From assembly GCF_014930365.1 (NCBI RefSeq), contig NZ_JABXWI010000006.1, positions 1-64,000 on the forward strand: DNA of 64,000 nucleotides, given 5' to 3'. Shown in pieces: positions 23,868-31,963 of the stretch. The DNA comes from Streptomyces caniscabiei (lineage in GTDB: Bacteria > Actinomycetota > Actinomycetes > Streptomycetales > Streptomycetaceae). Each line of letters opens with the position of its first letter. The first letter of the stretch is position 1. The translations under genes were made by a program, and so were the position numbers. The notes below the pieces were generated by a model. The model did no database searches, was not told the origin of the DNA, and saw only the letters and a list, made by a program, of their open reading frames with translations.

Positions 23868-24986
23868 TCAGTGCGGAAGCGTCGCCGGGCTGCCGCCGTT
23901 CGCCTCGTATCCCGCCACCGCCAGCGCCCGGTATATCGCGTAGTCCGCGGCCGGGTCGGAGGTGAGGGTCCAGGGCAGGGCGCCCACATGGCCGTCGACG
24001 TGGACGAGCTGGTTCATCGCCTCGGACCAGCGCTCGGAGCGGACCAGGAAGAAGATCAGCAGATGGCGGACATGGGCCAGCATCGGATCGTCGGGGCGCG
24101 CGGCGTGCGCCGCGAACAGGGCGCCGTGGATCGCCTTGGTCACGACCTCGCTCTCGTAGAAGCCCTGCACCAGGTTCACCTCGGGCAGGTGCTCGAAGAC
24201 CGCGAAGAGCGGCATGGCTGCCAGGAGCGAGCCCTGCGGCGCCCGGGCGGCGGCCGCCTCCGCGAAGGAGTACGCCAGCTCCCGCGAACCGTGCCACTTC
24301 TCGCACCAGTAGTGCAGGGCCGCTAGATGGGCGCCCATGTGCTCCGGCGCCCGGTCCAAGATCTTCAGCCAGAGCTGCTCGAACTCCGCACGGGGGTACG
24401 CGAGCCCCCGCGCCACGGACAGCTCGATGAGGTACGGGATGGGGTCACCGGGGGCCAGCAGCGCCGCGTCGGCACACGCCGACCTGGCCTCCTCCATGAT
24501 GATCCGGAAGTCGTCCGTGCCCGGCGTCGACGTCCGCCACGCCTGCTGCACCAGGAACTCCGCGTGCACCGCCGCGCCGCCCGCGTCCTTCGGTGCCTCC
24601 GCGCGCCACACCCGCAGCCACTGCCCGCCCGGCGTCTCGCCCACCCCGCCGGGCCGCTGCGCCAGCTCCAGCGCCGCCGCGCCCGCGAACGCCTGCACCC
24701 GCTGCCATCTGACCTCGCCGACCGCCTCCGTACCGGCCAGCAGCTGCTTCGCCGCGCGGTAGTCCTGGGAGCGCTGCACCACGTCCAGCACGTCCAGCAG
24801 ATCCTGGTCCGGCCCCGGCATCCGCACGTCCAGCAGCTCCTGGCGCATGAACCCGTAGTCCGCGGGGTCGGCCGCGTCCGGATGCCCCGCCTCGACCTGC
24901 TGAATGCCGGCCCGCCGCCGCGCCACGATCGGCCACACCACGAACCCGACCATGAGCATCGCCATCAGGACCCAGAGAATCTCCAT
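23868..24986 (-). CDS. membrane-anchored helical-repeat protein, unknown function (paralog B)
   Basis: 372 residues with one N-terminal membrane helix (EILWVLMAMLMVGFVVWPIV) and a helical soluble region. It shares with the 20955-22049 protein the blocks IPYLIELSVARGLAYP, LWLKILDRAPEH, LHYWCEKWHGSRELA, FAEAAAARAP and HVGALPW. The ATG at 24986 is the first methionine giving a plain signal-anchor; an open frame extends upstream but reads through a region of tandem repeats. A 180-bp gap separates its start side from nothing coding and its stop side from the protease promoter, so it may be transcribed separately upstream of the protease pair. Confidence 0.78.
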   Translation of the reverse strand: MEILWVLMAMLMVGFVVWPIVARRRAGIQQVEAGHPDAADPADYGFMRQELLDVRMPGPDQDLLDVLDVVQRSQDYRAAKQLLAGTEAVGEVRWQRVQAFAGAAALELAQRPGGVGETPGGQWLRVWRAEAPKDAGGAAVHAEFLVQQAWRTSTPGTDDFRIIMEEARSACADAALLAPGDPIPYLIELSVARGLAYPRAEFEQLWLKILDRAPEHMGAHLAALHYWCEKWHGSRELAYSFAEAAAARAPQGSLLAAMPLFAVFEHLPEVNLVQGFYESEVVTKAIHGALFAAHAARPDDPMLAHVRHLLIFFLVRSERWSEAMNQLVHVDGHVGALPWTLTSDPAADYAIYRALAVAGYEANGGSPATLPH

Positions 24987-25036
24987 GCCACAAGGGTTCC
25001 AGACGCCACCGACAATTGCCCAACCCGGTCGCGGGC

Positions 25037-25070
25037 CTGTGGACAACTCCCGAGGCTGACCTGTGGACAA
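25037..25070 (-). promoter_or_regulatory. two perfect DnaA boxes
   Basis: CTGTGGACAA at 25037-25046 and 25061-25070, both giving TTGTCCACAG on the minus strand. TTGTCCACA is the preferred Streptomyces DnaA box. The pair is 24 bp apart, in the same orientation, in the intergenic region upstream of both paralog B and cystathionine gamma-synthase. Confidence 0.6.
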
Positions 25071-25127
25071 CCCCTGGGTCCGCGCCACGGCCAGGGGCGC
25101 GGACCGTGTCCGACGCGCGCCCCGCCA

Positions 25128-25176
25128 CACGGCCAGGACCCGCCGCACGGCCAGGACCGGCCACGTGGCCAGGACC
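25128..25176 (+). repeat. 18-bp tandem repeat
   Basis: Three units with the core GGCCAGGACC and an 18-bp period starting at 25128, 25146 and 25164, in the non-coding region upstream of the cystathionine gamma-synthase gene. Confidence 0.7.
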
Positions 25177-25263
25177 GGCCACGGGCATCTGTCATCGACC
25201 GTTCACAGGCCCCCCGGGCCGTTGGGCACCCAACACCCGGCGCACCGCTTAGGCTCGATACCC

Positions 25264-26418
25264 ATGAGCGACACCCACACCAGCCAACACTTCGAGACCC
25301 TCGCGATCCACGCGGGCAACACCGCGGATCCCCTCACCGGCGCCGTCGTCCCGCCGATCTACCAGGTCTCGACCTTCAAGCAGGACGGCGTAGGGGGTCT
25401 GCGCGGCGGCTACGAGTACAGCCGCAGCGCCAACCCCACCCGCACCGCGCTGGAGGAGAACCTCGCCGCCCTGGAGGGCGGCCGTCGCGGCCTCGCCTTC
25501 GCCTCCGGGCTGGCCGCCGAGGACTGCCTGCTGCGCACACTGCTCAGCCCCGGCGACCACGTGGTCATCCCCAACGACGCGTACGGCGGCACGTTCCGTC
25601 TCTTCGCGAAGGTCGTCTCCCGGTGGGGCGTGGACTGGTCGGTCGCCGACACCTCCGACCCCGCGGCCGTCCGCGCCGCCATCACCCCCAAGACCAAGGT
25701 CGTCTGGGTGGAGACCCCCTCCAACCCGCTGCTCGGGATCACCGACATCCCGGCCGTCGCCCAGGTCGCCCGCGAGGCCGGCGCGAAGCTGGTCGTCGAC
25801 AACACCTTCGCCACCCCCTACCTCCAGCAGCCGCTCGCCCTCGGCGCGGACGTCGTCGTGCACTCGCTGACCAAGTACATGGGCGGCCACTCCGACGTCG
25901 TCGGCGGCGCCCTGATCGTCGACGACCAGGAGCTGGGCGAGGAACTGGCGTACCACCAGAACGCGATGGGCGCGGTCGCCGGTCCCTTCGACTCCTGGCT
26001 GGTGCTGCGCGGCACCAAGACGCTCGCCGTCCGCATGGACCGGCACAGCGAGAACGCCACCAAGGTCGCCGACATGCTGACCCGGCACCCGCGCGTGGCC
26101 GGCGTCTACTACCCCGGCCTGCCCGAGCACCCCGGCCACGAGGTCGCCGCCAAGCAGATGAAGGCGTTCGGCGGCATGGTGTCGTTCCGGGTCACCGGCG
26201 GTGAGGAAGCGGCCCTGGAGGTCTGCAACCGCGCCAAGGTGTTCACCCTCGGCGAGTCCCTGGGCGGCGTCGAGTCCCTGATCGAGCACCCCGGACGCAT
26301 GACGCACGCCTCGGTGGCCGGCTCGGCCCTGGAGGTGCCGGCCGACCTCGTCCGCCTCTCCGTGGGCATCGAGAACGTCGACGACCTCCTCGCCGACCTC
26401 CAGCAGGCCCTCGGCTAG
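25264..26418 (+). CDS. metB: cystathionine gamma-synthase
   Basis: PLP enzyme of the Cys/Met metabolism family, 384 residues. Joins an activated homoserine ester and cysteine to make cystathionine; a gamma-lyase role cannot be excluded by sequence alone. Signatures: YEYSRSANPTR, AFASGLAAE, VDNTFATPYLQQPL, and HSLTKYMGGHSD with the PLP lysine; C-terminal SLGGVESLIEHPGRMTH and LSVGIEN. TAGGCT at 25250-25255 is placed for a leaderless transcript from the ATG, and there is no ribosome-binding site. Confidence 0.92.
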   Translation: MSDTHTSQHFETLAIHAGNTADPLTGAVVPPIYQVSTFKQDGVGGLRGGYEYSRSANPTRTALEENLAALEGGRRGLAFASGLAAEDCLLRTLLSPGDHVVIPNDAYGGTFRLFAKVVSRWGVDWSVADTSDPAAVRAAITPKTKVVWVETPSNPLLGITDIPAVAQVAREAGAKLVVDNTFATPYLQQPLALGADVVVHSLTKYMGGHSDVVGGALIVDDQELGEELAYHQNAMGAVAGPFDSWLVLRGTKTLAVRMDRHSENATKVADMLTRHPRVAGVYYPGLPEHPGHEVAAKQMKAFGGMVSFRVTGGEEAALEVCNRAKVFTLGESLGGVESLIEHPGRMTHASVAGSALEVPADLVRLSVGIENVDDLLADLQQALG

Positions 26419-26455
26419 GCACCCCCGCCCGGGGCCGGTCCCCGGCGAGGGGCGT

Positions 26456-26704
26456 TCACCAGTCCGTCACCGGTGGGGTCGTCGTCGACGGCGGCTCCAC
26501 CCAGGGACGCGTCGTCAGCGCCCACACGAAGAACGCGACCACGGCGGCCGTCAGCACCAGCCACAGTACGCGGCGGGCCACCGTCCGGCGCCGCAGCATG
26601 CGCCCGCCGCGCAGCATCGCCGCCGCGCACAGATCCGGCGGCACCTGGACCGGCGTGCGCTCCAGGATCCGCCGCACGGCCGTCTCACGCTCCCGCAGAC
26701 TCAT
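26456..26704 (-). CDS. small single-pass membrane protein coupled to a sigma-factor-like gene
   Basis: 82 residues: a basic cytoplasmic part (about 1-45, rich in Arg), one membrane helix (about 46-64) and a short Pro/Thr-rich outer tail ending PPVTDW. Its start overlaps the stop of the sigma-factor-like gene by 4 bp (ATGA). The order sigma gene then small membrane protein is that of ECF sigma/anti-sigma pairs, but the zinc-binding HxxxCxxC motif of ZAS anti-sigmas is missing, so the anti-sigma role is only inferred. Confidence 0.7.
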   Translation of the reverse strand: MSLRERETAVRRILERTPVQVPPDLCAAAMLRGGRMLRRRTVARRVLWLVLTAAVVAFFVWALTTRPWVEPPSTTTPPVTDW

Positions 26705-27192
26705 GACGGCGCCACCTCCACCACCTTCTTGGCGGCGGCCTCACGCGGGGGATGCAGGACGGTCGCCATCGCGCGCAGACAGATCGTCCGCACCCGCTCG
26801 ACGGGCAGCCCGAGCAGCGCCGCCGTCTGCTCCTCGGCGACCCCCTCGTAGAGCCGCAGGACCAGGATCAGCCGCTCCTGCGGGCTGAGCACGCGCAGGG
26901 CGCCCACGCGCGCGTGGCGGAAGAGAGCGTGGTGGTGCCAGGCCGCGCGCGCGAAACGGACGGCCAGCTGCTGACGGGTCCGGTCGTAGGGGTCCTCGCC
27001 GCGCAGCCGGTCCCAGGTGGCGTACGTGTGCGCGAGGGCGTGCGTCAGCAGCCGCCGCGCGCGCGGGTTGTCGCCCGGCGCCTCCGCCGTGAGCAGGGTG
27101 GCCGTCTGCAGCAGCCGCCCCGCCGCACCCGCGACGAACGCCTCGAACTCCCGTGCCCGGCGGGCGCCTTGGACCACTTGCCGATCTCGCAC
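26701..27192 (-). CDS. ECF/SigE-type sigma factor-like protein
   Basis: 163 residues from a GTG with GGGAGG 4 nt upstream in minus orientation. Region 2-like helices span about 10-75 (FEAFVAGAAGRLLQTATLLT, then ALAHTYATWDRL) and region 4 about 105-150 (VLSPQERLILVLRLYEGVAEEQTAALLGLPVERVRTI, a helix-turn-helix). The region 2 core where AEDLLQ is usual reads RARRLLTH, so promoter melting residues are diverged and the protein may be a specialised or degenerate sigma factor. It overlaps the downstream small membrane protein gene by 4 bp. Confidence 0.75.
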   Translation of the reverse strand: MRDRQVVQGARRAREFEAFVAGAAGRLLQTATLLTAEAPGDNPRARRLLTHALAHTYATWDRLRGEDPYDRTRQQLAVRFARAAWHHHALFRHARVGALRVLSPQERLILVLRLYEGVAEEQTAALLGLPVERVRTICLRAMATVLHPPREAAAKKVVEVAPS

Positions 27193-27274
27193 CGCGCCTC
27201 CCGCCTGAGGCCGGCCCTGAGGGGAACAGGGCCCCGATCTCATATGAGGCCAGGAGCGGGGGCGCGGTCAAGGG

Positions 27275-27787
27275 TCAGGAGGGCGACGGTGCCTCCGGCG
27301 CCGCCGCCATACGGGTGGAGAGCGCCGTGTTGAAACGGGTGAGGAGCGAGCAGAACGCCTCGCGCTCCTCGGGCTGCCAGTCCTGGGTGAGTTCGGCCAT
27401 CAGCTGACGCCTGGAGGAACGTACCTCCTCAAGGCGGGCGAGCCCACGCGGCGACAGCTGGAGCACCACCGCCCGGCCGTCCTCCGGGTGCGAGGTGCGC
27501 TTGACGAGACCGGTGTCCACGAGCGGCGCCACCTGACGGGTGACCGTCGAGGAGTCGATCCCCATGCTCGCCGCGAGCGCCTTGACGCCCATCGGGCCTT
27601 CGTTGTCGAGGCGGTTCAGCAGCAGGTACGCGGCACGGTCCATGGAGTTGCGCACCTGCCCGACGCCGCCGAGCCGGGTCTGTTCGGCACGGCGCGCGAA
27701 CACCGCGACCTCGTGCTGCAGCGTGTCGAGAAGACCGGTGTCACCGACGGTCGTCATGTCCATCGACATTTCAGGTGTTGTGGGCAT
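27275..27787 (-). CDS. MarR-family transcriptional regulator
   Basis: 170 residues. Winged-helix domain at about 45-130: MDRAAYLLLNRLDNEGPMGVKALAASMGIDSSTVTRQVAPLVDTGLVKRTSHPEDGRAVVLQLSPRG, split here as helix-turn-helix, recognition helix and wing (the DGRAV turn of the wing is clear). C-terminal dimerisation helices follow (LTRFNTAL). It is divergent from threonine dehydratase across 146 bp, so it may control that gene or itself. The ATG at 27787 is favoured; an in-frame TTG lies two codons before it and further ATGs eight and ten codons after. Ligand unknown. Confidence 0.85.
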   Translation of the reverse strand: MPTTPEMSMDMTTVGDTGLLDTLQHEVAVFARRAEQTRLGGVGQVRNSMDRAAYLLLNRLDNEGPMGVKALAASMGIDSSTVTRQVAPLVDTGLVKRTSHPEDGRAVVLQLSPRGLARLEEVRSSRRQLMAELTQDWQPEEREAFCSLLTRFNTALSTRMAAAPEAPSPS

Positions 27788-27933
27788 GGCCAAAGGCTCA
27801 ATTCATGCGTGGGGCGCTGGGTTGGGGGACAGAGTACGCGGACCGGGCGCGGGGTGTACCGGCGCCGCTGAAACCCGTCCCGCGCCTTGGTCACACCCGC
27901 GTTCCACCGCTGTGAACTGCGAGACTGGTGGTC

Positions 27934-29163
27934 ATGAGCTACAGCACGGCTGACTCCTTTCCGGTGGTGACGCTCGACGACGTGCGAGGCGCCCAGAAGA
28001 TGCTTACCGGCGTCGCACGTGTCACCGCGATGGAGGGCAGCAGGCATCTGTCGCAGCTCGTCGGCGCGCCGGTGCACCTCAAGTGCGAGAACCTCCAGCG
28101 GACGGGCTCGTTCAAACTGCGCGGCGCGTACGTCCGGATCGCCGGCCTGCTGCCCGAGGAGCGCGCCGCCGGTGTCGTCGCCGCGAGCGCCGGCAACCAC
28201 GCCCAGGGCGTCGCCCTCGCCTCCTCCTTGCTCGGGGTGCGCTCCACGGTCTTCATGCCGAAGGGCGCCCCGCTGCCGAAGATCAGCGCGACCGAGGAGT
28301 ACGGCGCCGCGGTGCGGCTGCACGGCACCGTGGTCGACGAGACGCTGGCCGCGGCCCAGGAGTACGCGGCCGAGACGGGCGCGGTGTTCATCCACCCGTT
28401 CGACCACCCCGACGTCATCGCGGGTCAGGGCACGGTCGGCCTGGAGATCCTGGAGCAGTGCCCGGAGGTGCGCACGATCGTCGTCGGGGTCGGCGGCGGA
28501 GGACTCGCGGCCGGTATCGCGGTCGCGGTGAAGGCGCTGCGGCCCGATGTGCGGGTCGTCGGCGTCCAGGCGGAGGGCGCCGCCGCGTATCCGCCGTCGC
28601 TGGCGGCCGGGCTGCCCGTGGCGGTCGCGAACCCGGCGACGATGGCCGACGGCATCAAGGTCGGACGGCCCGGCGACGTGCCGTTCGGGATCGTCGCCGA
28701 ACTGGTGGACGAGGTCCGCACGGTCTCGGAGTACGACCTCTCCAGCGCCCTGCTGCTCTGCCTGGAGCGGGCCAAGCTGGTCGTGGAACCGGCCGGCGCC
28801 AGCCCCGTCGCGGCCCTGCTGCGCGAGCCGGGGTCCTTCGAGGGTCCGGTCGTCGCGGTGCTCTCCGGCGGCAACGTCGACCCGCTGCTGATGCAGCGCA
28901 TCCTGCGGCACGGCATGGCCGCCGGTGGCCGCTACCTGCAGGTACGGCTGCGGCTCACCGACCGGCCCGGCGCCCTCGCGACACTTCTGGGGGTGTTGTC
29001 AGGGGTCGACGCTAATGTCCTGGACGTGAGCCACGTACGGACCGACCCCCGGCTCGGGCTCACGGAGGTGGAGGTCGAACTGCACCTGGAGACGAGGGGC
29101 CCGAAGCACTGCGCCGAGGTCAACCTCGCCCTGCGCGAGGCGGGTTACACCGTCATCGACTGA
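27934..29163 (+). CDS. ilvA: threonine dehydratase (deaminase), catabolic/biosynthetic type with ACT domain
   Basis: Deaminates threonine to 2-oxobutanoate. 409 residues. PLP lysine in GSFKLRGA near residue 60, ASAGNHAQGVA, and the phosphate-binding loop GVGGGGLAAG near 190. C-terminal ACT-like domain from about 325 (LRLTDRPGALATLLGVLSG) suggests amino-acid feedback control. Such short ACT-containing enzymes are annotated both as IlvA and TdcB; 2-oxobutanoate would feed isoleucine and, via propionyl-CoA, the carboxylase at the left edge. The ATG at 27934 lacks a ribosome-binding site and GAGACT sits 8 nt before it, so a leaderless mRNA is likely. Confidence 0.92.
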   Translation: MSYSTADSFPVVTLDDVRGAQKMLTGVARVTAMEGSRHLSQLVGAPVHLKCENLQRTGSFKLRGAYVRIAGLLPEERAAGVVAASAGNHAQGVALASSLLGVRSTVFMPKGAPLPKISATEEYGAAVRLHGTVVDETLAAAQEYAAETGAVFIHPFDHPDVIAGQGTVGLEILEQCPEVRTIVVGVGGGGLAAGIAVAVKALRPDVRVVGVQAEGAAAYPPSLAAGLPVAVANPATMADGIKVGRPGDVPFGIVAELVDEVRTVSEYDLSSALLLCLERAKLVVEPAGASPVAALLREPGSFEGPVVAVLSGGNVDPLLMQRILRHGMAAGGRYLQVRLRLTDRPGALATLLGVLSGVDANVLDVSHVRTDPRLGLTEVEVELHLETRGPKHCAEVNLALREAGYTVID

Positions 29164-29211
29164 GGCCGGCGCCTTTTCGATCCGCACGCGTCACCCGTTC
29201 GGGTAAGTCCA

Positions 29212-29240
29212 TTGAGAGACGCGATACATCGCGTTATGGT
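29212..29240 (+). promoter_or_regulatory. promoter with a palindromic operator filling the spacer
   Basis: TTGAGA (29212-29217) and TATGGT (29235-29240) are exactly 17 bp apart. The spacer region holds ACGCGATACATCGCGT (29219-29234), a palindrome with 7-bp arms ACGCGAT / ATCGCGT. A repressor bound there would block RNA polymerase directly. It lies about 120 nt before the DrrA-type ABC gene; no PadR or TetR gene is adjacent. Confidence 0.75.
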
Positions 29241-29362
29241 GTGTCTCGTGTCCGGTGTGCCGTTCTCGTCGCTCCGCTGTTCCGCTGCTGCTGTTCCGCT
29301 GTCCGTTGTTTCGCTGTCCGCTGTTCCACTGTGAAAGAACCCCGACGACGTGGAGAAATCAC

Positions 29363-30385
29363 ATGCCAGCCGCCATCCAAGCCGAAGGCCTGGTGAAGAC
29401 CTTCGGTGACGTAAGAGCCCTCGACGGCGTCGATCTCGACGTCCCCGAGGGCACCGTGCTGGGACTGCTCGGGCCGAACGGCGCGGGCAAGACGACCACC
29501 GTCCGCTGCCTCACCACCCTGCTGCGGCCCGACAGCGGCAGGGCCGTGGTGGCCGGCATCGATGTGCTGAAGGACCCCGACGCCGTACGGCGCTCGGTCG
29601 GTCTCTCCGGCCAGTTCGCCGCGGTCGACGAATATCTGACGGGCCGTGAGAACCTGCAGATGGTCGGCCAGCTCTACCAGATGCGGGCCCGGGACGCGAA
29701 GGTGCGCGCGGGTGAGCTGCTGGAGCAGTTCCACCTCGCCGACGCCGCCGACCGCCCCGCCAAGACCTACTCCGGCGGAATGCGCCGCCGGCTCGACCTG
29801 GCCGCCGCGCTGGTGGTGTCGCCGCCGGTGATGTTCATGGACGAGCCGACCACCGGACTCGATCCGCGCAACCGCCAGCAACTGTGGGACGTGATCAAGC
29901 AATTGGTCTCCGGCGGCACGACGCTGCTGCTCACCACCCAGTACCTGGAGGAGGCCGACCACCTCGCGCACGACATCGCCGTCGTCGACCACGGCCGTGT
30001 CATCGCCCGCGGCACCTCCGACCAGCTCAAGGCCCGCACCGGCGGCGAGCGCGTCGAGGTCGTCGTGCACGAGCGCGAGCGCATCCCGGCCGCCGTCGAG
30101 GTGCTGACCGGCTTCGGCAAGGGCGGGACCACCGTCGAGGAGCACACGCGCAAGCTCACCGTGCCCGTCACCGGCGGTGCCAAGCTCCTCGCCGAGGTCA
30201 TCCGCGAGCTGGACACCAGAGGCATCGAGATCGACGACATCGGCCTGCGCCGCCCCACCCTGGACGACGTGTTCCTCTCCCTGACGGGACACCTCGCCGA
30301 GGTGAAGGACGAGACCGGTACCGAGGGGCAGGGGGAGGCGGCCGACGCGAAGGGGCGCGGCCGTAGGAAGGAGGGGTCCAGGTGA
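29363..30385 (+). CDS. ABC exporter ATP-binding protein, DrrA family
   Basis: 340 residues. Walker A LLGPNGAGKTTT, Q-loop SGQFAAVDEYLTGRENL, signature YSGGMRRRLDLAAAL, Walker B VMFMDEPTTGLD and switch TTQYLEEAD are intact, followed by the DrrA-type C-terminal domain (about 220-310, with DDIGLRRPTLDDVFLSLTG). A charged tail ends the protein. The family exports drugs such as daunorubicin. GGAGA precedes the ATG by about 7 nt. The untranslated leader of roughly 120 nt is made of repeated GTTCCGCTGTCCGCTG-like units. It forms an operon with the next gene through a 4-bp overlap. Confidence 0.92.
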   Translation: MPAAIQAEGLVKTFGDVRALDGVDLDVPEGTVLGLLGPNGAGKTTTVRCLTTLLRPDSGRAVVAGIDVLKDPDAVRRSVGLSGQFAAVDEYLTGRENLQMVGQLYQMRARDAKVRAGELLEQFHLADAADRPAKTYSGGMRRRLDLAAALVVSPPVMFMDEPTTGLDPRNRQQLWDVIKQLVSGGTTLLLTTQYLEEADHLAHDIAVVDHGRVIARGTSDQLKARTGGERVEVVVHERERIPAAVEVLTGFGKGGTTVEEHTRKLTVPVTGGAKLLAEVIRELDTRGIEIDDIGLRRPTLDDVFLSLTGHLAEVKDETGTEGQGEAADAKGRGRRKEGSR

Positions 30386-31227
30386 GTACCGCCACCAGAA
30401 CCGCACGCGTCGCACCGTCCGGCAATCCGTTCACCCGGTCCGTCCGGGACTCGTTGGTCGTCGCCAAGCGCAATCTGATCCGTATGTCCCGCATCCCGGA
30501 AATGGTGATCTTCGGGCTCATCCAGCCCATCATGTTCGTGGTGCTGTTCACCTATGTCTTCGGTGGCTCCATGAACATCGGCGGGACCACCGACCCCGAT
30601 GTCTACACCGAGTTCCTGATGGCCGGCATCTTCGCGCAGACCGTCACCTTCGCCACCGCGGGCGCCGGAGCGGGCATCGCCGACGACATGCACAAGGGGC
30701 TCATCGACCGTTTCCGCTCGCTGCCCATGGCGCGCGGTGCCGTGCTCACCGGGCGGACGCTGGCGGACCTCGTCCAGACGGCGCTCACCCTGGCCGTGCT
30801 GGCCGTGGTCGCCCTGCTCGTCGGCTGGCGCACCCACACCAACGTCGGCGAGGTCCTCGGCGCCTTCGGCCTGCTGCTCCTGCTCGGATACGCCTTCACC
30901 TGGGTCGGCGCGCTGATCGGGCTCTCCGTGCGCACCCCCGAGGCGGCCACCTCCGGCGGGCTGATCTGGCTCTTCCCGGTCACCTTCATCTCGAACGCGT
31001 TCGTGGACTCCAGCAGGATGACGCCGTGGCTCCAGCACGTCGCCGACTGGAACCCGTTCAGCGCCACCGTCCAGGCCTGCCGCGAGCTCTTCGGCAACCC
31101 GGGGGTCTCGCCCTCGGACGCCTGGCCCATGCAGCACCCGGTGTGGGCCTCGCTGATCTACTCGGTCCTCATCATCGTCATATTCCGCACCCTGTCCGTG
31201 CGGAAGTACCGCTCGGCGGCGGCATGA
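30382..31227 (+). CDS. ABC exporter permease, DrrB family
   Basis: 281 residues with six membrane segments (about 40-62, 75-95, 125-150, 155-178, 185-205, 250-270). ABC-2 family signatures: IPEMVIFGLIQPIMFVVLFTYVFGG, DRFRSLPMARGAVLTGR and the NPFSATVQACREL segment before the last helix. The GTG start overlaps the ATPase stop as GTGA. It forms the membrane channel for the preceding ATPase; drug or lipid export is likely but the substrate is unknown. Confidence 0.92.
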   Translation: MSTATRTARVAPSGNPFTRSVRDSLVVAKRNLIRMSRIPEMVIFGLIQPIMFVVLFTYVFGGSMNIGGTTDPDVYTEFLMAGIFAQTVTFATAGAGAGIADDMHKGLIDRFRSLPMARGAVLTGRTLADLVQTALTLAVLAVVALLVGWRTHTNVGEVLGAFGLLLLLGYAFTWVGALIGLSVRTPEAATSGGLIWLFPVTFISNAFVDSSRMTPWLQHVADWNPFSATVQACRELFGNPGVSPSDAWPMQHPVWASLIYSVLIIVIFRTLSVRKYRSAAA

Positions 31228-31253
31228 GCGGCCACCGCCCCCGTGCATGACCG

Positions 31254-31284
31254 GGCCCCCGGCGCCGAGGGGGCGCCGGGGGCC
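31254..31284. terminator. bidirectional terminator between drrB-type gene and greA
   Basis: Perfect 13-bp stem GGCCCCCGGCGCC / GGCGCCGGGGGCC with loop GAGGG between two convergent genes. Confidence 0.88.
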
Positions 31285-31308
31285 ATGGGGCGAGCGGGGG
31301 ACGGGCGG

Positions 31309-31809
31309 TCAGCTCTGGTAGGGCACGGCCTTGAGGATCTTCACCGAGGCGAACTTGCCGTTCGGCAGCTCGTACTGGGCGTCCTGGCCGACCTTCTTGC
31401 CGATCACGCCCGAGCCGAGCGGGGACTGCGGCGAGTAGGTCTCGATGTCGGAGCTGGCGTACTCCCGGGAGGCGAGCAGGAAGGTCACGGTGTCGTCCTC
31501 GTCGCCGTCGAAGGCGATCGTCACGACCATGCCGGGAGCCACCGCGCCGTCCGCCGACGCCGGCGCCTCGCCGACCTTCGCGTTCTCCAGGAGCTGGGTC
31601 AGCTGGCGCACACGGAGCTCCTGCTTGCCCTGCTCCTCCTTGGCCGCGTGGTACCCGCCGTTCTCGCGCAGGTCGCCCTCCTCGCGCGCGGCCGCGATCT
31701 TGGCGGCGATCTCCGTGCGCGCAGGACCAGACAGGTAGTCCAGCTCGGCCCTGAGCTGGTTGTACGCCTCCTGGGTCAGCCAGGTGACGTTCTCGCTGGT
31801 CTGGGTCAC
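31309..31809 (-). CDS. greA: transcription elongation factor GreA
   Basis: Stimulates RNA cleavage by backtracked RNA polymerase. 166 residues, normal for actinobacterial GreA. N-terminal coiled coil with the tip loop GDLRENGGYHAAKEEQG carrying the catalytic Asp and Glu; in many bacteria the loop reads ENAEY, here ENGGY. C-terminal FKBP-like domain from about 90 (VTIAFDGDEDDTVTF, YSPQSPLGSGVIGKKVG). The GTG at 31809 has GAGGAG 6 nt upstream in minus orientation. Confidence 0.95.
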   Translation of the reverse strand: MTQTSENVTWLTQEAYNQLRAELDYLSGPARTEIAAKIAAAREEGDLRENGGYHAAKEEQGKQELRVRQLTQLLENAKVGEAPASADGAVAPGMVVTIAFDGDEDDTVTFLLASREYASSDIETYSPQSPLGSGVIGKKVGQDAQYELPNGKFASVKILKAVPYQS

Positions 31810-31963
31810 AGGTGCTCCTCGTAGGTACTGGGAATACAAAGCATCGCCCTACACAGAAGAATGTTCCTTCACGAGTGGGCGAAACCACGAGCCTAACAAT
31901 TCAGCGGCGGATGGGGGAGGACATAAACCACAAGCGTTACGTCGACGCAGGTCAGGGTCGCGT

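Noticed and set aside
25037..25070. Chromosomal replication origin
   Set aside because: Only two DnaA boxes are present; a Streptomyces oriC has many boxes between dnaA and dnaN, neither of which is here.
25016..25252. Open frame crossing the DnaA boxes and 18-bp repeats
   Set aside because: Encodes only repeat-derived TARPGPA-like peptides with no start signal; treated as non-coding.
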